From NCBI GenBank assembly GCA_015499995.1, contig JADNRV010000264.1:1-64000 (forward strand): 64,000 nucleotides of DNA, given 5' to 3'. Positions 11,725-22,583 of the stretch are shown here, piece after piece. The notes beneath the pieces are model-generated. The model was not told the origin of the DNA, ran no database searches, and saw only the letters and a program-made list of their open reading frames with translations. The position numbers were made by a program, and so were the translations under genes. Within the stretch, counting starts at the first letter, position 1; the number at the start of each line of letters is the position of its first letter. This stretch comes from Flammula alnicola (Eukaryota > Basidiomycota > Agaricomycetes > Agaricales > Strophariaceae).

Positions 11725-12556
11725 TCAATATCGTAGTCGATCTTGTGGTAAATCACGTCTGGCGTTCACGTCCCATTGTCGTCGGTCTCGTTCCCTCTCC
11801 CTCTCCCTCTGTGCCGCGTCATAATCCAAGTCTTTTTCGTATCTTGAAGAACCCGTACTGCGTCGCTCCCACGGAGGTGTCCGACTGCGACTACGGCTGT
11901 GGTGTCGTCGTGCCTCCATAGGCCTCCGCTCCTGAACCCTCGGGGATCGCGAGCGCGAAGGATGCCTGCGCGGCCGATCCTCCAAGTCGGCCACTCCACG
12001 CGCCCCGCTTTTACTCAACTTCTTCAGCTCCTTCCTTGCTCGCTTTTCCTCTTTCCTCTCTTCCTTCCTGCGTCGCCTTTCCTCCTTGTCTTCCTTCTTT
12101 TCCGTGTCCTTCGTATCTTCGTACTTGTTTTCTGCGGTCGATGTCGAGGCCACGGGGATTGCGTTGGCTCCACTAGTCTTTCCGCCAGCTTTAGATGTAG
12201 GTTCGTAGCCCCTGGTTCGAAGTGTGAATGAATGAAGCCACACGTTGATGGTGGTGACGACTCACAACGCTGCTGACAATGCCTCCGCCTCTAGTTCCTT
12301 TACTTTCCTTATTTCCTCTGCTCTAGCCTCTGCACCTTTGTCCAAATCACGGTTGTACCAGTGGATATCCTTGTTCTTCTGCCAGCGACCGGTAGGCGCA
12401 TTGACACTGTGGCCTAGATAATTCTAATCGTGGTGTTAGTTTCCATTAATCGTAGCGGAAACCTGAGCGTACCTCTCTGTCCTTATCAGCAGAGACATCT
12501 GACCACTTGAACTCTGCTTGACCGCCTCGAGTACCGCCGCGAACTGGCTCAAACAT
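11725..12556 (-). CDS. MMTAG2-like protein (Pfam MMtag N-terminal domain)
   Basis: The N-terminus after ATG 12556 reads MFEPVRGGTRGGQAEFKWSD, then DKDRENYLGHSVNAPTGRWQ and KNKDIHWYNRDLD. This is the conserved block of multiple myeloma tumor-associated protein 2 (human C1orf35). The rest is a long Lys/Glu/Arg-rich segment (about residues 110-170) and an RS-rich tail (RRHPSRSRSP, HHSRSRSRTP) ending in NARRDLPQDRLRY. Basic RS tails suggest a nuclear, RNA-related protein; the molecular role is not established for the family. Three short introns lie in the 5' half. The start is only ~98 bp from the start of the divergent Pro/Ser-rich gene. Intact. Confidence 0.88.
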
Positions 12557-12654
12557 GAGTAGGTTGCTGAATAGAGTGGAAGACGAACTAGAAGCAAATT
12601 CGAAAGGGTCACATGTGTGACTAGTGTGACTGTTGTTGTCCTCCTTGTACCAGC
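12557..12654. promoter_or_regulatory. Very short bidirectional promoter
   Basis: Only about 98 bp separate the start codons of the MMTAG2-like gene (-) and the Pro/Ser-rich gene (+). It includes the words TCACATGTGTGACTAGTGTG, with a CACATGTG E-box-like palindrome near 12610. Core promoter elements for both genes must lie here or within the 5' exons. Confidence 0.5.
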
Positions 12655-15451
12655 ATGGCTCGCAAAACCAAACGGCCGGCGACTGAGGCAGCGGGCTCGA
12701 GCATCCTCTCTGGCGTCTTCAGCTTCGTATCAAGAGAATTCGAGTCATTCGTCGCCAGTGCCACAGGCTCTGTGTGTCTTTTTTTCGCTCTTTTCCCCGC
12801 AACTTCGCCCCGTACTTAAGACGCGTTTAATTGCAGGGCCCATCTACTTCGCGCGTGGCATTAGAGGAGGATAGCGAAGATTATGACTCTGAAATTTCAG
12901 ACCAAAGTCATGTCGATTCTCTCAGAAAACGGAACGATAAATCACCCCCTCGAAAACGCACTCGAAGACGCGACCAACGTCGCCGAAGCGCGTCTCCCAT
13001 CCCACCCCCGCCAAGGCATGAGGCCTGTTCGCAAAAGAGAAGAGGCGCCATGCTGTAGAATTTTCGGAAGACGGTAACTATCTCGTATCACCTTCAATCT
13101 CTCTATTCCTGATCGTCCACGATACAGAAGAACACGGGTCAGACGGATCTTGCCGTTCTGCCTCCCCGCCTCCTCTGCCATCAGCCCTCAAGCGCAGACC
13201 TTCCATGACAATGCCAGGCTCACTCTTTCCGAGGTCGCCTTCCATGGAACCTGAAGCCAAGTCGCTTGCTTCAGAGCACGCGCAACACGTCCGATTCTCT
13301 TCAAAGATTCCGTCCTCTCCAGCCTCCGGTCCTTCCCACCCATCAGGGTCGACACCATCGTCTTCTCGACATCCTTCATCGCCTGGCACTCCACGTCGAC
13401 GGTCTCACCTGGCTTCCTCCGTCAAGTCCGCCGTCGACAAGTTCCACATGGGCGAGGAGGACGCGGATCCGTCAATACTTCTACCCAGCCCAAAAAAATC
13501 TCCGCAATACGTACATTCACGACGAGCAGAACCTGAAGTCGACCCTCCTATTTCCAGTGTGAATAAGGGGAAGGGCCGTGCGGTTGATCTGGTTTCCGTC
13601 CATGATCCGGATAGCTCTGGCTTCCTGCGAGTGCAAGGAAAGGAGAAAGAGCTCGTCGCTGCGCGAGAAGAATTAAATCGCCGACGACGGTCCCTCGACG
13701 ACGATAATGGCGAAGAATCCATATTGGAACAGGTAGAACGAGATCGTGAGAGGGACAGGGAACGGATACGAATGCTGGAGGAAGAGATTGCGAGATTGAA
13801 AGAAGAGGTTAGTTGGCATTACTCTTGTCAAGGAAAAAAGTATCTAATGTTTCGCAGCTACTGAGAAGGCCTACAACATCTGGAGACAGCCGACCGTATC
13901 CTCCACCGCCCCCTCCTCCACCTCCTCCTCTGAAAAATATCATTACCGTTCCCACAACCAGCTCGGATCCGAACCTATTTGCATCTGCCCGTGCGTCGCT
14001 AAAGCAGGCACCGCCGCCTATTGAAAATCCCATTGTTTCAACCCGACGGCCTGGCATTGCAACCGTCGGTCTCGCCCCAGATAAGATGGCCGCCTTTCTA
14101 AATGAAATGAAGACAGTCAGACTGCGGAAGACGTCCGAACGATCACAACCTTCTAGAGCCAATGCTACTTTTATTGCTCCAGCCCCACCGACTAGAGTAG
14201 CGCAATTACCCTCGCGACGATCATTACCTTTGCGTCAAACCCAGTCAGCCAACACATCGACTTCAGATTCGTTCTCTTCGAGCTCCGACTTGAGAACGGA
14301 AAGTGACGCTCGGACTGGCGAAAAACGGAAAAGAGCCACAGCTGCCAATCAAGAAGAAATACGTCAGTTCATCAAAACATGTTTCCTTCCAATATCATGC
14401 TAACATTGCTCTAGATGGCCCTCTCAAACGATATTCTGGCATTTCTTCTGTTAACTCGAGTATTGCCAGTTCTTCAACTTCCAGTACATCCCACAGTCTT
14501 CCAACTGAGAGCTCGATGCCCTCTTTATCTCGATCTTACCCACCAGCAACGAAGCTCGCGATTCCTAATAGGACATGGCAAAGTTCTTCTGTCACAGATG
14601 CGCCAACTCCTTCATTGTGTTCCGATAACGAAGTTGAGCGAGAAGAGGACACCAGCCCGGATGACCAACCGCCTTCAACCCCTCCTGTAGGACCATCAAG
14701 AGCCTTCTATCGGTTCAGAGGCAACGGGGTTCCTGTCGATCCGGACGCATCTGCAAAAAATCTCGATGCGGTCATGGGCGACGTCTCGCGGAGAGCTCTG
14801 CCTGCTCGAGAAAAGGCGTCTACATTTATCAGAGGCAATCAGCCAAGATCTAATATCTTTGACAAACGCCCTCCATCGTCTCCTTTCCCTGATAAATCAC
14901 CTCGCAGACCACGGCCCCCTGGTAGGGCCTCGAGGCCTGCTCCACCGCAGCCTCATGAGGATGATGAGAATTCAGATGAAGAAGATCCCCTATCTCTGTC
15001 ATTTTCTTCGCCAGAGAGCGTATTGCAATTTTCCAATCTAGGACACGACACAACGCGACAAACGAGAGCCGAATCACACGCGTCCATGCAACCTCCTGAG
15101 CCAGCGCGGTCCCCTTCACCCTCGTCTCGTCGCTCGTCGCAATCTAGACATCGGTCGGCATCACAATCTAATCGACGGCTGACTCTCGACGAAGAGCTAC
15201 GGAATGCAGTGCCGTTTCTCCAAGAGGACGGCATTGAAGAGGACCTTGAGAGCGGGGTACTGGTTGGTATGGGCACCAGGAGTAAACGGCGAGGCTTTCT
15301 TGCACATGGGGGTGCAGGAGGTGCCCCTGTTTTCATGGGTGTCGGGTATGTAGACGCTGAGGAAGATGAGGATGATCAAACAGGACACGCTAGTAGCGAC
15401 GAATATCTACCCCCTTCTCGCCCGAGGAAGAACCGGAATCGACAACGATGA
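12655..15451 (+). CDS. Large Pro/Ser-rich disordered protein with polyproline and WH2-like motif
   Basis: ATG 12655 opens MARKTKRPATEAAGSSILSG and a short hydrophobic-aromatic segment (VFSFVSREFESFVAS). Low-complexity Ser/Pro/Arg-rich sequence with nuclear-signal-like clusters (PPRKRTRRRDQRRR) follows, then a charged coiled coil (QVERDRERDRERIRMLEEEI) near the middle. After the coiled coil comes a run of ten prolines and, about 80 residues on, APDKMAAFLNEMKTVRLRKT. The spacing and the LRK core resemble a WH2 actin-binding motif. The C-terminus has a conserved-looking patch (TLDEELRNAVPFLQEDGIEE, RGFLAHGGAGGAPVFMGVGY) that is also present in the duplicated fragment downstream. Introns are short and all join in frame. 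I do not recognise an annotated family; an actin-organising role is only a hypothesis. Confidence 0.72.
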
Positions 15452-15825
15452 TTTTTCTGTTTGTGCATTTTTTTGATCTATTTATCATTCATGTACCCTT
15501 GGCTTTCTTATCATTATCTATTTCCTTTCTTGTTGTGTCGATTTTTTGTTTTGTTGTGCAATATAGTAGCGAATCCTTGATTATCTGTTCTCTTTATGTA
15601 TTTCAAGAGTTCTCCGCACGATATTATTTTTGCAATTGCCTGGGATCAAGCAAGGCATTTAGAGGAAACTCCTGCTTTCATTAAACTACTAAGTCCCATC
15701 CTTCATCAAAGGTATCATTATAGTTCATACGGAAATCTTGTCCAACCCCAATGAGCCTTTTCTGGTAGTTCACTTGGTAAAATTTTGAAACTTGCTATGT
15801 GCACGGAATATATTTGTCCATGGTA
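15452..15825. other. 3' flank of the Pro/Ser-rich gene
   Basis: Very T-rich sequence follows the stop codon (15452-15620), consistent with a 3' UTR and polyadenylation region. Its first ~40 bases are also found after the duplicated fragment at ~16590. No gene was seen. Confidence 0.4.
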
Positions 15826-16265
15826 CTACAAGTGGGGAATTATGGATGTCCATTGGATGGTCCGGTACGCAGCTGATGGTAAGGCATGGAGAGAAAAGAA
15901 AGCTTGCATGAACAGGATGAGGCGGGCAATGGGACTGAGCGGCGTGCCAAGCCTAAAAGCGCCGCATAGAAAGTAATGCCTCCAACACTTTGAGCGTATC
16001 AGAGAGCCAGGATGGCCGGTCTTTATGCGCGTCGGCAAGCCAGTAGCAAATCACACTCTGCAACAAGGGAGAAGGCACTGCTGTGATGATGAGGGCAGAG
16101 ATGCGCCACAAACGCTGCTCGGTTTGTGACGGACTCAAAGTCAAATGACCATGCAACGAGATGCAACAGGCCAAACAGACACCCAGTTGCAAAGGATAAA
16201 ATGACAGCAATGTCATCTTCCTTCTGCGCTAGAGGATTTTGCGCGTAGAACATTGGCATGCACAA
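15826..16265 (-). pseudogene. Truncated agaric-type integral membrane protein
   Basis: Minus-strand pieces in three frames read QNPLAQKEDDIAVILSFATG, LFGLLHLVAWSFDF, SQTEQRLWRISALIITAVPS, then SPIARLILFMQAFFSLHALP and AAYRTIQWTSIIPHL. The order and the closing pattern (Y-x-IARL-x-L-x3-F-x-SL-x2-LP then W-T-x-x-IPH) match the C-terminal half of a large, uncharacterised multi-pass membrane family typical of agaric genomes. Frame changes and the missing N-terminal half point to a relic. It sits between the Pro/Ser-rich gene and its duplicated 3' fragment, so it may have been part of the same rearrangement. Confidence 0.6.
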
Positions 16266-16279
16266 TGCTCCATCGGGTC

Positions 16280-16632
16280 ACCCCAAGTTCTCGTCGCCCG
16301 TCCCAGTCCGTCCAGCCATCGATCGACATCACAGTCTAGTCGACGACTACATAGACTGTGGACGAAGAGCTGCGGAATGCAGTACCGTTTCTCCAAGAGG
16401 ACAGCATTGAAGAGGACCTGGAGAGTGGGGTGCCGGTTGGTGTGGGGATGAGAAGTAAATGGCGCGGGTTTCTTGCCCATGGGGGCGCAGGAGGTACCCC
16501 TGTTTTCATGGGTGTGGGCTACGTTGAAGAGGACGAAGATGACCAAATTGGACACGCTAGCTACCCCGCGGAAGAACCGTAACTGACAACGATGATTTTC
16601 TGTTTGTGCATTTTCTGATCTATTTATCGCAT
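16280..16632 (+). pseudogene. Duplicated 3' fragment of the Pro/Ser-rich gene
   Basis: This stretch repeats the last exon and early 3' UTR of the gene ending at 15451 (about 15112-15492). It encodes DEELRNAVPFLQEDSIEEDL, then RGFLAHGGAGGTPVFMGVGY, with scattered substitutions and loss of the segment between GHAS and the terminal Arg/Lys-rich tail. The following TTTCTGTTTGTGCATTTT matches the parent 3' UTR. No promoter, start or upstream exons are present, so it is unlikely to be a gene. Confidence 0.85.
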
Positions 16633-17091
16633 TCCCAATAAGGGCAATTACATGCTATGTATGGACATGATTAGTCCTGGCATAGTATAACCTCGATCTG
16701 GGTGCTGGTTGATATTTCCGATATTTATTTAAATGGCACTAATATATTCTCACCCTATCTCTTCACTCCCATTGTTCTCACTTGTCCGTGTTTCTTGCCT
16801 TCGCAATTCTTAACCTTCTACAACGCCTTTCCTATTTTTTTCTCTCCTGGAACCCCCCTTCCCGGATAAAAAGTCAAATTAATATTCAATTCAATTATTA
16901 TAGATTCATTATAATGGCATGCAAGTCGCCTACGAAGAATTTAAAAAGCCAATGGGGACTTGTACATGCCATGCAAAGCATTGGCCACAAGAGAAGTACT
17001 TCTAACACAGCAATCAAGTTGAAATCCATAAATCTCAGATGATGCAGATCATGATTGACTAAATATTAGTAGAGTAGATGTATTTAGCGCT
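16633..17091. other. No gene recognised
   Basis: AT-rich sequence with one unremarkable open frame at 16782-17042. It is the downstream flank of the NACHT gene. Confidence 0.35.
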
Positions 17092-20043
17092 TCATACCGT
17101 ATACGCACTGATCGTTGCCAGGAGAAAAGCGACCACTGCAACTATTAACGTGAAGTTAAACAGAAGAGGAGTCCAACTGCGACCACTACCCTTTGTATTC
17201 GCGGACGCTTCAAGAGGATGCTCCACTACTGACAACAGTTCGATCTTGCGTTGAGTCCCAAGAGTTACCTGGAAAGGCCCCGAATATGCGACCAGCTGCC
17301 AGGGTTCCGCGCCGGAATAGGCATGAGGTTCCGCGGAATAGGCATGAGCATGAATAATTTGCTCCGAACTCTTCCTGGGACCGATTTGAAAGGGACAGGT
17401 TTCTAGTACGAGGGAGTTCTGGGAGGGCTCAATACCACCGAAACCCTGACTTTTAGCTCTCTGGAAGATACGACGACATGAAGGTAATAAGGAAAAGGAT
17501 ATTTTACTTGAAATAGAAACGTACAGTTAGATAATCGCAGATCGCGTCCCTTATTCCTTGCTGTTCTCGATACTCTGATGCAATGCGATCGTCGCTAAGG
17601 TGCTCAACTAAATCCGAACGAATGGCCGACTTCAATAAGATCGCAGGAAGGACCCCATTCATGTTGGACGTCGCGGGGGACTCAGCGCGAGACCCACCAT
17701 CACGCCTGCGATCCGAAAAAAGCATCAGTCGTCATAATTGGTGTCTTAAAGCATAAATTTACCCACACTACTGCCATTTCAGAACCCGATACATAAAAAC
17801 TTGAAGAGAATTGACCATGAACATCTGTATAACTGGGGACATTTTTTGAGGAACATACCTAGAGCCTTGTTGCATACACTTGGCGAGGTGTAGTGCAAGA
17901 TTTGTATAGGATGTGGTTTCTTCGCCCTGCATGACATCATGGATAAGATCTCCGAGTAGAAACAAAGGTGGACGAAGAATTCCATCGGCTTGGGTTAAAA
18001 ACCACAGACCGTCGTCTCGGTCTATCTTTGATATTTCTTCTGAAACGGGAAAGAAAAGGACAAGGGATCCGTCAGATGCTGACACATAGCCAAGGTCCTG
18101 CCTTGGAGTGATGGAGAAGAGGAGAATGTGTGTAAGGCGGTTCTCCAGATATGCTGCCATCTTCTTCTGAAGAAAGGTTTTGTAAATATCCACCTTTTGG
18201 ATGTAAATGTCCTCTGCGTTGGGAATCATCTACGAAGATAGAGATCAGCTAGTGTTGTAGAGAATGAATGAACAAATTACCGATTTTTGAATACCTCTCA
18301 AAACAGGTTCGCAGAGACAATGTAAACCATAATTGCCAATACGAGGTTCATCGTTCCTTAAACTAGCCAACTTGATGATATCAAAGCTTCGAACAGCATT
18401 CTCCAGTTCTGGGGTAGGTGTTGCGTTATGCAGAAACCATGAAAGTTTCTGAGCCAGGTAGTTTGTCATGGTTGCGCCTGCGAACACATGAGGACGTGAT
18501 ACTTAAAAGCAAAGGATTCCTTACTATGTGACGCAAAGCACAAATTCAAACATTGCCTAGCCATCCTTTCATTCGTCATGCCTTGATCAATAAAGAAAGG
18601 CCCGGATCGAAACCTGTCAAAGAGGAAGTCGGGAAGCGAAGCATGGAAGACTGTGATAGGGGAATCGTCAGCAGTAACAGCCAGTAAGGACTCCAAGTCG
18701 ATCAATAGGCGGCGTATTTCATGGGTTTCAATTCCTAGAAAAGATTCCAGAAATTTGGGAGTTTTTGAGGATTCCGACGGAACGCGCTCGTGCGCGCGCA
18801 TGGGCCTGCGGCTGAAGTGGGTACCTGTGTATACCTCCGAAGACAAGAGGATAGGAAGGATTGAGAGGGCAGCGATCCGATCCTCCTCATCCAAAGCTTG
18901 GAAAATTGTGGAATATAAATCGTCCAACTGTCCAAATGGTTTGAGGTTACCCGTGGTTTTCGACCCCAAGATGACTCCGAGGCGATGGGCGGGGTTGTGA
19001 CGCGAAGAATCTACAAACTTGATGACCGTTGAAGCGTATATAAATTGTCCCGATGCTTTCTGCACTAGAAACTCAACGATTTCGGCAGTAGGCCATGGCT
19101 CAGACATTGGCGGCAACGTCCTAAGTGGATGGTGCTTTTGGATCTTATGAAAGTTGTCAAGATAGAATTTCTCGATGTCGACATCCGGTTTGAATGTAGC
19201 ATCCAGTGCGATTCGTGAAGAAGACCGGTTCAGGTCATCGAGGTCGAACATCAGCCGAATGCGATGGTCAGGACGACTGGCAATAAGGATTGCAAATGGA
19301 GCGGGCAGTTTCTGGATTGTCTTCTCGAGCACCCTCAACACTTCGCACTGGGTATCAGCATCGTGGCATTCATCGAGCCCATCGATAATTATCACCCTAG
19401 CGCAATGCTTGGGCAACCTTTATCATCGGAGAGTTGGACCAGAGGGTCGATAATCAGTGCCTCAGCCTGATCTTCCAGCGAATCACCAAAGATGAGTGGA
19501 TGCTTCTTGACGGCAGCTTCGATGTAAGGGCGGGAGGCGGGGATGTTTATACAGACTTGGTAGGCCAAGGTTGCGAAAAGTTGATCAGCGTTGTTGCGTC
19601 CCGCAGCTGTGCGACGAAAAAAGAAGTCGGCTAGGAGGATCTTTTGGTCATGAAGGATTCTAGCGACGGTTTTTAAAATGATAGTTTTGCCTGCACCTGC
19701 AGGCCCATGTAGCCATCTGATTGGAGGATTGTACTTGGCGCCCGCGGCCCATTCCTCCAACTGCTTCAAGATTTCGACACGGGTACCCGGGTGACATCTG
19801 GACTCGTCTGAATGATTCCCAGAATTGTGACGAGCCTCAATACAGGTGTTCTTCGCCAAAAGACCAAATCCTAGATACAGGAGGCACCGGGCATTGTCAT
19901 ATCGAATGTGAGTTTAAGTATGAAAGACCAGAAAAGAAGTTTCGACTGAACGCACCCGAATAAGAAGTTTCGTCGACATTGGTTGTAACAGAGGTGAAAT
20001 TGCCTCCAGAAATGATGCCTGTGAAATTAGATAACATAGTCAT
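17092..20043 (-). CDS. NACHT-domain NTPase with C-terminal transmembrane helix (one apparent frameshift)
   Basis: A STAND-class NTPase of the NLR-like type expanded in agarics. From ATG 20043 the first exon reads MTMLSNFTGIISGGNFTSVT, a glycine-rich beta-like motif; the next has FGLLAKNTCIEARHNSG and CHPGTRVEILKQLEEW. Walker A is GPAGAGKT; Walker B is VIIIDGLDEC, followed by LIASRPDHRIR and the winged-helix region. Between them, at ~19418-19424, the frame shifts by one base in an A run (LSDD to LPKHCARV). Further exons continue through TNYLAQKLSWFLHNATPTPE, MIPNAEDIYIQKVDIY and RDAICDYLT. A splice (GTACGT...TTCCAG) leads to a final exon ending LLFNFTLIVAVVAFLLATIS AYTV, a clear hydrophobic helix before the stop at 17092. 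No WD40, TPR or ankyrin sensor repeats are seen. Function in self/non-self recognition is inferred from the family. The frameshift may be a sequence error. Confidence 0.82.
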
Positions 20044-20616
20044 TGTGAAGGCGAAGGGCTGATACTAAGCGCTCTCAATCAGACCTGACTAGGCCTGACT
20101 CTCAGAGGGAGGAACTTCGAGTTGACCGTGCGGTATAGCTTCGTAGGCGATGGCAGGAAGCAAGAAACGAATGGATTTTGTCACGACCGCTCGCGTCTAC
20201 ATACGGACGTCGACATGACTCCCAATGGGATTGCTGGATATCTAATCTATCAGCCGCTCCGGCTCCAGAGGGCACTGCCACGCCACACTGGCAGAACAGT
20301 CAGAACACTGGCAGAAGTGAAAAGCCTGACACATGGTCAGTAGTGGTTCATTGTCAAGACACGCTTTCCCAGGCTTTTCTTCAAAGGTCATCCACCCACG
20401 TACATGATATCTTATGTACGCAACGCGAAAAAAATCTCAGAAACTGTATCAAAGCATGAGGATTCAAATGTAGCGTACGTAAATAATCGTGTCATAGAGA
20501 TGGTATGAACAAAGCAGAAGAATTAATATATAAAGTCCACGAGCAATCCTCCGTCGCTCCTCACAAGTACATTACACACAGCTAGCGCAACTGAACACTG
20601 AACACTGAATAATTAA
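20044..20616. other. Intergenic, no gene recognised
   Basis: Short plus-strand frames (20122-20459) show no family features. The segment lies upstream of the NACHT gene and downstream of the MARVEL gene, so it probably holds the NACHT promoter. Confidence 0.4.
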
Positions 20617-22275
20617 TCATCGATATCCTTGGTAACTTTCATAACTGGGCGGCTCCGCTGGCGGCTCAGAGGGGCCTGGCCTACCGCCTCCAGCGATCGA
20701 TGCCCGCACAGCAGCGTAGGGATCCGCGTATTGCATCGTGCGACTGACCATGGGCCCTCCCATGTCAGGCTCAGGAAGCAGAGGAGGGCCAGTGTTCGAC
20801 CGCGCAGGCGAGTCTGTATTGTAGCCGCCCGCATACCCGCCAGGAGCCGCGTTGTACGCCTGCGTCGACGACCCAAAGCCGCTGGGCGCTGGATCAGAAA
20901 AGGCGCCGTAGGCATCCATGCTCGGACGGCCGGCAGGTTGTTGGAGTGCGGGTGTGTAGGCTGAGGGCGGCACGCCTCCTGTTTGCGACGGGGCACCGGA
21001 GTACCGCTGTGGGTCGGCAAAAGGCGACTGGGCAGAGCCAGAGTTGTCGTATTGGCTTTCAGAGGCATGAGAGGAGGCTGTCCGGCGGACGGGTGGCACA
21101 TGGGTATATGAGGCGTCTTCATCTTCCTCTCCTTCTTCCTCGTCGTGAGTGGTTTGAGGCCGTTGGAATGGAGGGTCTCTGTGCGCGTGAAGCTTTCCCG
21201 AGCGCCAGTCCAGGACCAGCATAACGAGAGAGGCAGCCCAGAAAGCTGCACACGAAACAGGATGATGAGCGATTGAGGCAATGGCCACACGAAATCGAAC
21301 TTACCGAACGCAAGCCAAAAGAAGATAGCGCCGGCTTTTTTAGTACTACACCAACCAGGGAGACCGTTCTTGAACCCATCGCCCTTCCCTTCGGCGTGAG
21401 GATCATTAGCGGCATTTTTGCAGCCAGGTTGTGTCCATGCAGATATGGTTACAATGAAACTACGAAATGCAATATGTTAAACCCCACCAGAAAATATAGA
21501 GATGTTAGGTTACATACGCGATGAGCAAACTGAAGGTCACCCCCGCGCCAGTGAGAATGAACCCAACACGGACCTCCTTCATTGCGCGAGCGAGACGGAT
21601 AAATTTGTCGTATTTTTCATAGGCAACTGGGACGAAAAGCATGAAGGCCGAGAGGAACATGCCCGCGATGGAGACAAATAGGGCGAATCCTGAAAGGCCG
21701 GCTTCATTGAGAGAAACGGGGGGGTTAGGACGCGTCGAAAGACTTCAAGAAAACGAATAACGCACAAGGGCCGACACCCCATTTCGCCTGAAAGCTCGCT
21801 ACGCCCGCGAAACACGCCATGGCGAGAAAGTTGAAGAATATTTGCGAGGCGTGGAGCACAATCGTAGGCTTTGAAACAATCATCTAAGAAGCGGGAAAAA
21901 GAGGATCAGAAATCGCGGATCGAGGAGAAAAGAACGGGCGCAGATAGACCCAGAGCCATATCACCCAAGCCACGGGAATGAGGAGCAGCAACGCGAGTTG
22001 ACCTTGGTTGCCCATGAAGAGCGTAGCAAGAACATTGAGACATTACGTAATTGGTGCTTCGGATAGAGATGTCCTGGTCACCGTACGTTGGCTGGGTGAC
22101 GGCCAGAGGCCTAACGGCACTGGTGTGAAAGGTGAGAGAGCTAACGTACATCGTCGTCGGCTGCCATCATGCCATGGCCGCTGCCTATGCCGCCTGCAAG
22201 CGCGGTTGCAGGTTTGTGAGACCTGGACGGAGTAAGTTTGCTGGCAAGATCAGATATTCGGTCTAGAAGAGACAT
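20617..22275 (-). CDS. MARVEL/Sur7-like four-pass membrane protein
   Basis: ATG 22275 begins MSLLDRISDLASKLTPSRSH. Hydrophobic segments follow: around 21,840 (TIVLHASQIFFNFLAMACF), around 21,650 (GFALFVSIAGMFLSAFMLFV), around 21,550 (GFILTGAGVTFSLLIAFIVT) and around 21,230 (AGAIFFWLAFAFWAASLVML). This is the four-helix arrangement of MARVEL/Sur7-type plasma-membrane proteins. A long cytosolic tail follows, acidic first (DEEEGEEDEDASYTHVPPVR), then rich in Pro, Gly, Ser and Tyr, ending PPSYESYQGYR. In the related Sur7/Nce102 groups these proteins organise membrane domains; that role here is inference. It lies directly downstream of a Mid2-like sensor on the same strand. Several short introns, all in frame. 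Confidence 0.75.
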
Positions 22276-22583
22276 TTTGGAGTAGGTTGTAGTTGTAGAA
22301 AAAGAAGAGATTGCCTGGTCGACACCGAGGACGGCGAGCTGCGGGTGAGGTTTATGTCGAGACTTGTCACAGGAAAGCTGTGTTGTCCAAGTTGGACAAA
22401 AACGAACACGTGCCGCTCGCGGCTGCGCGTCGTTTCCAAGTACGATTCGCTCAGACTGGAATTGCATTCTGCTCTAACTTTCAAATATGTACCGAATCGA
22501 ACGACAAAACATAGATAACTATTAGGATAACTGTTCAACGTCAATCGAATATTATTCTAAGCCCCACAACCCTTTTCCTCTTT

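Noticed and set aside
20613..21290. 225-codon minus-strand frame overlapping the MARVEL gene tail
   Set aside because: A second frame on the same strand as the MARVEL gene. The frame starting in FWAASLVMLVLDW continues the membrane protein, so this one is a shadow.
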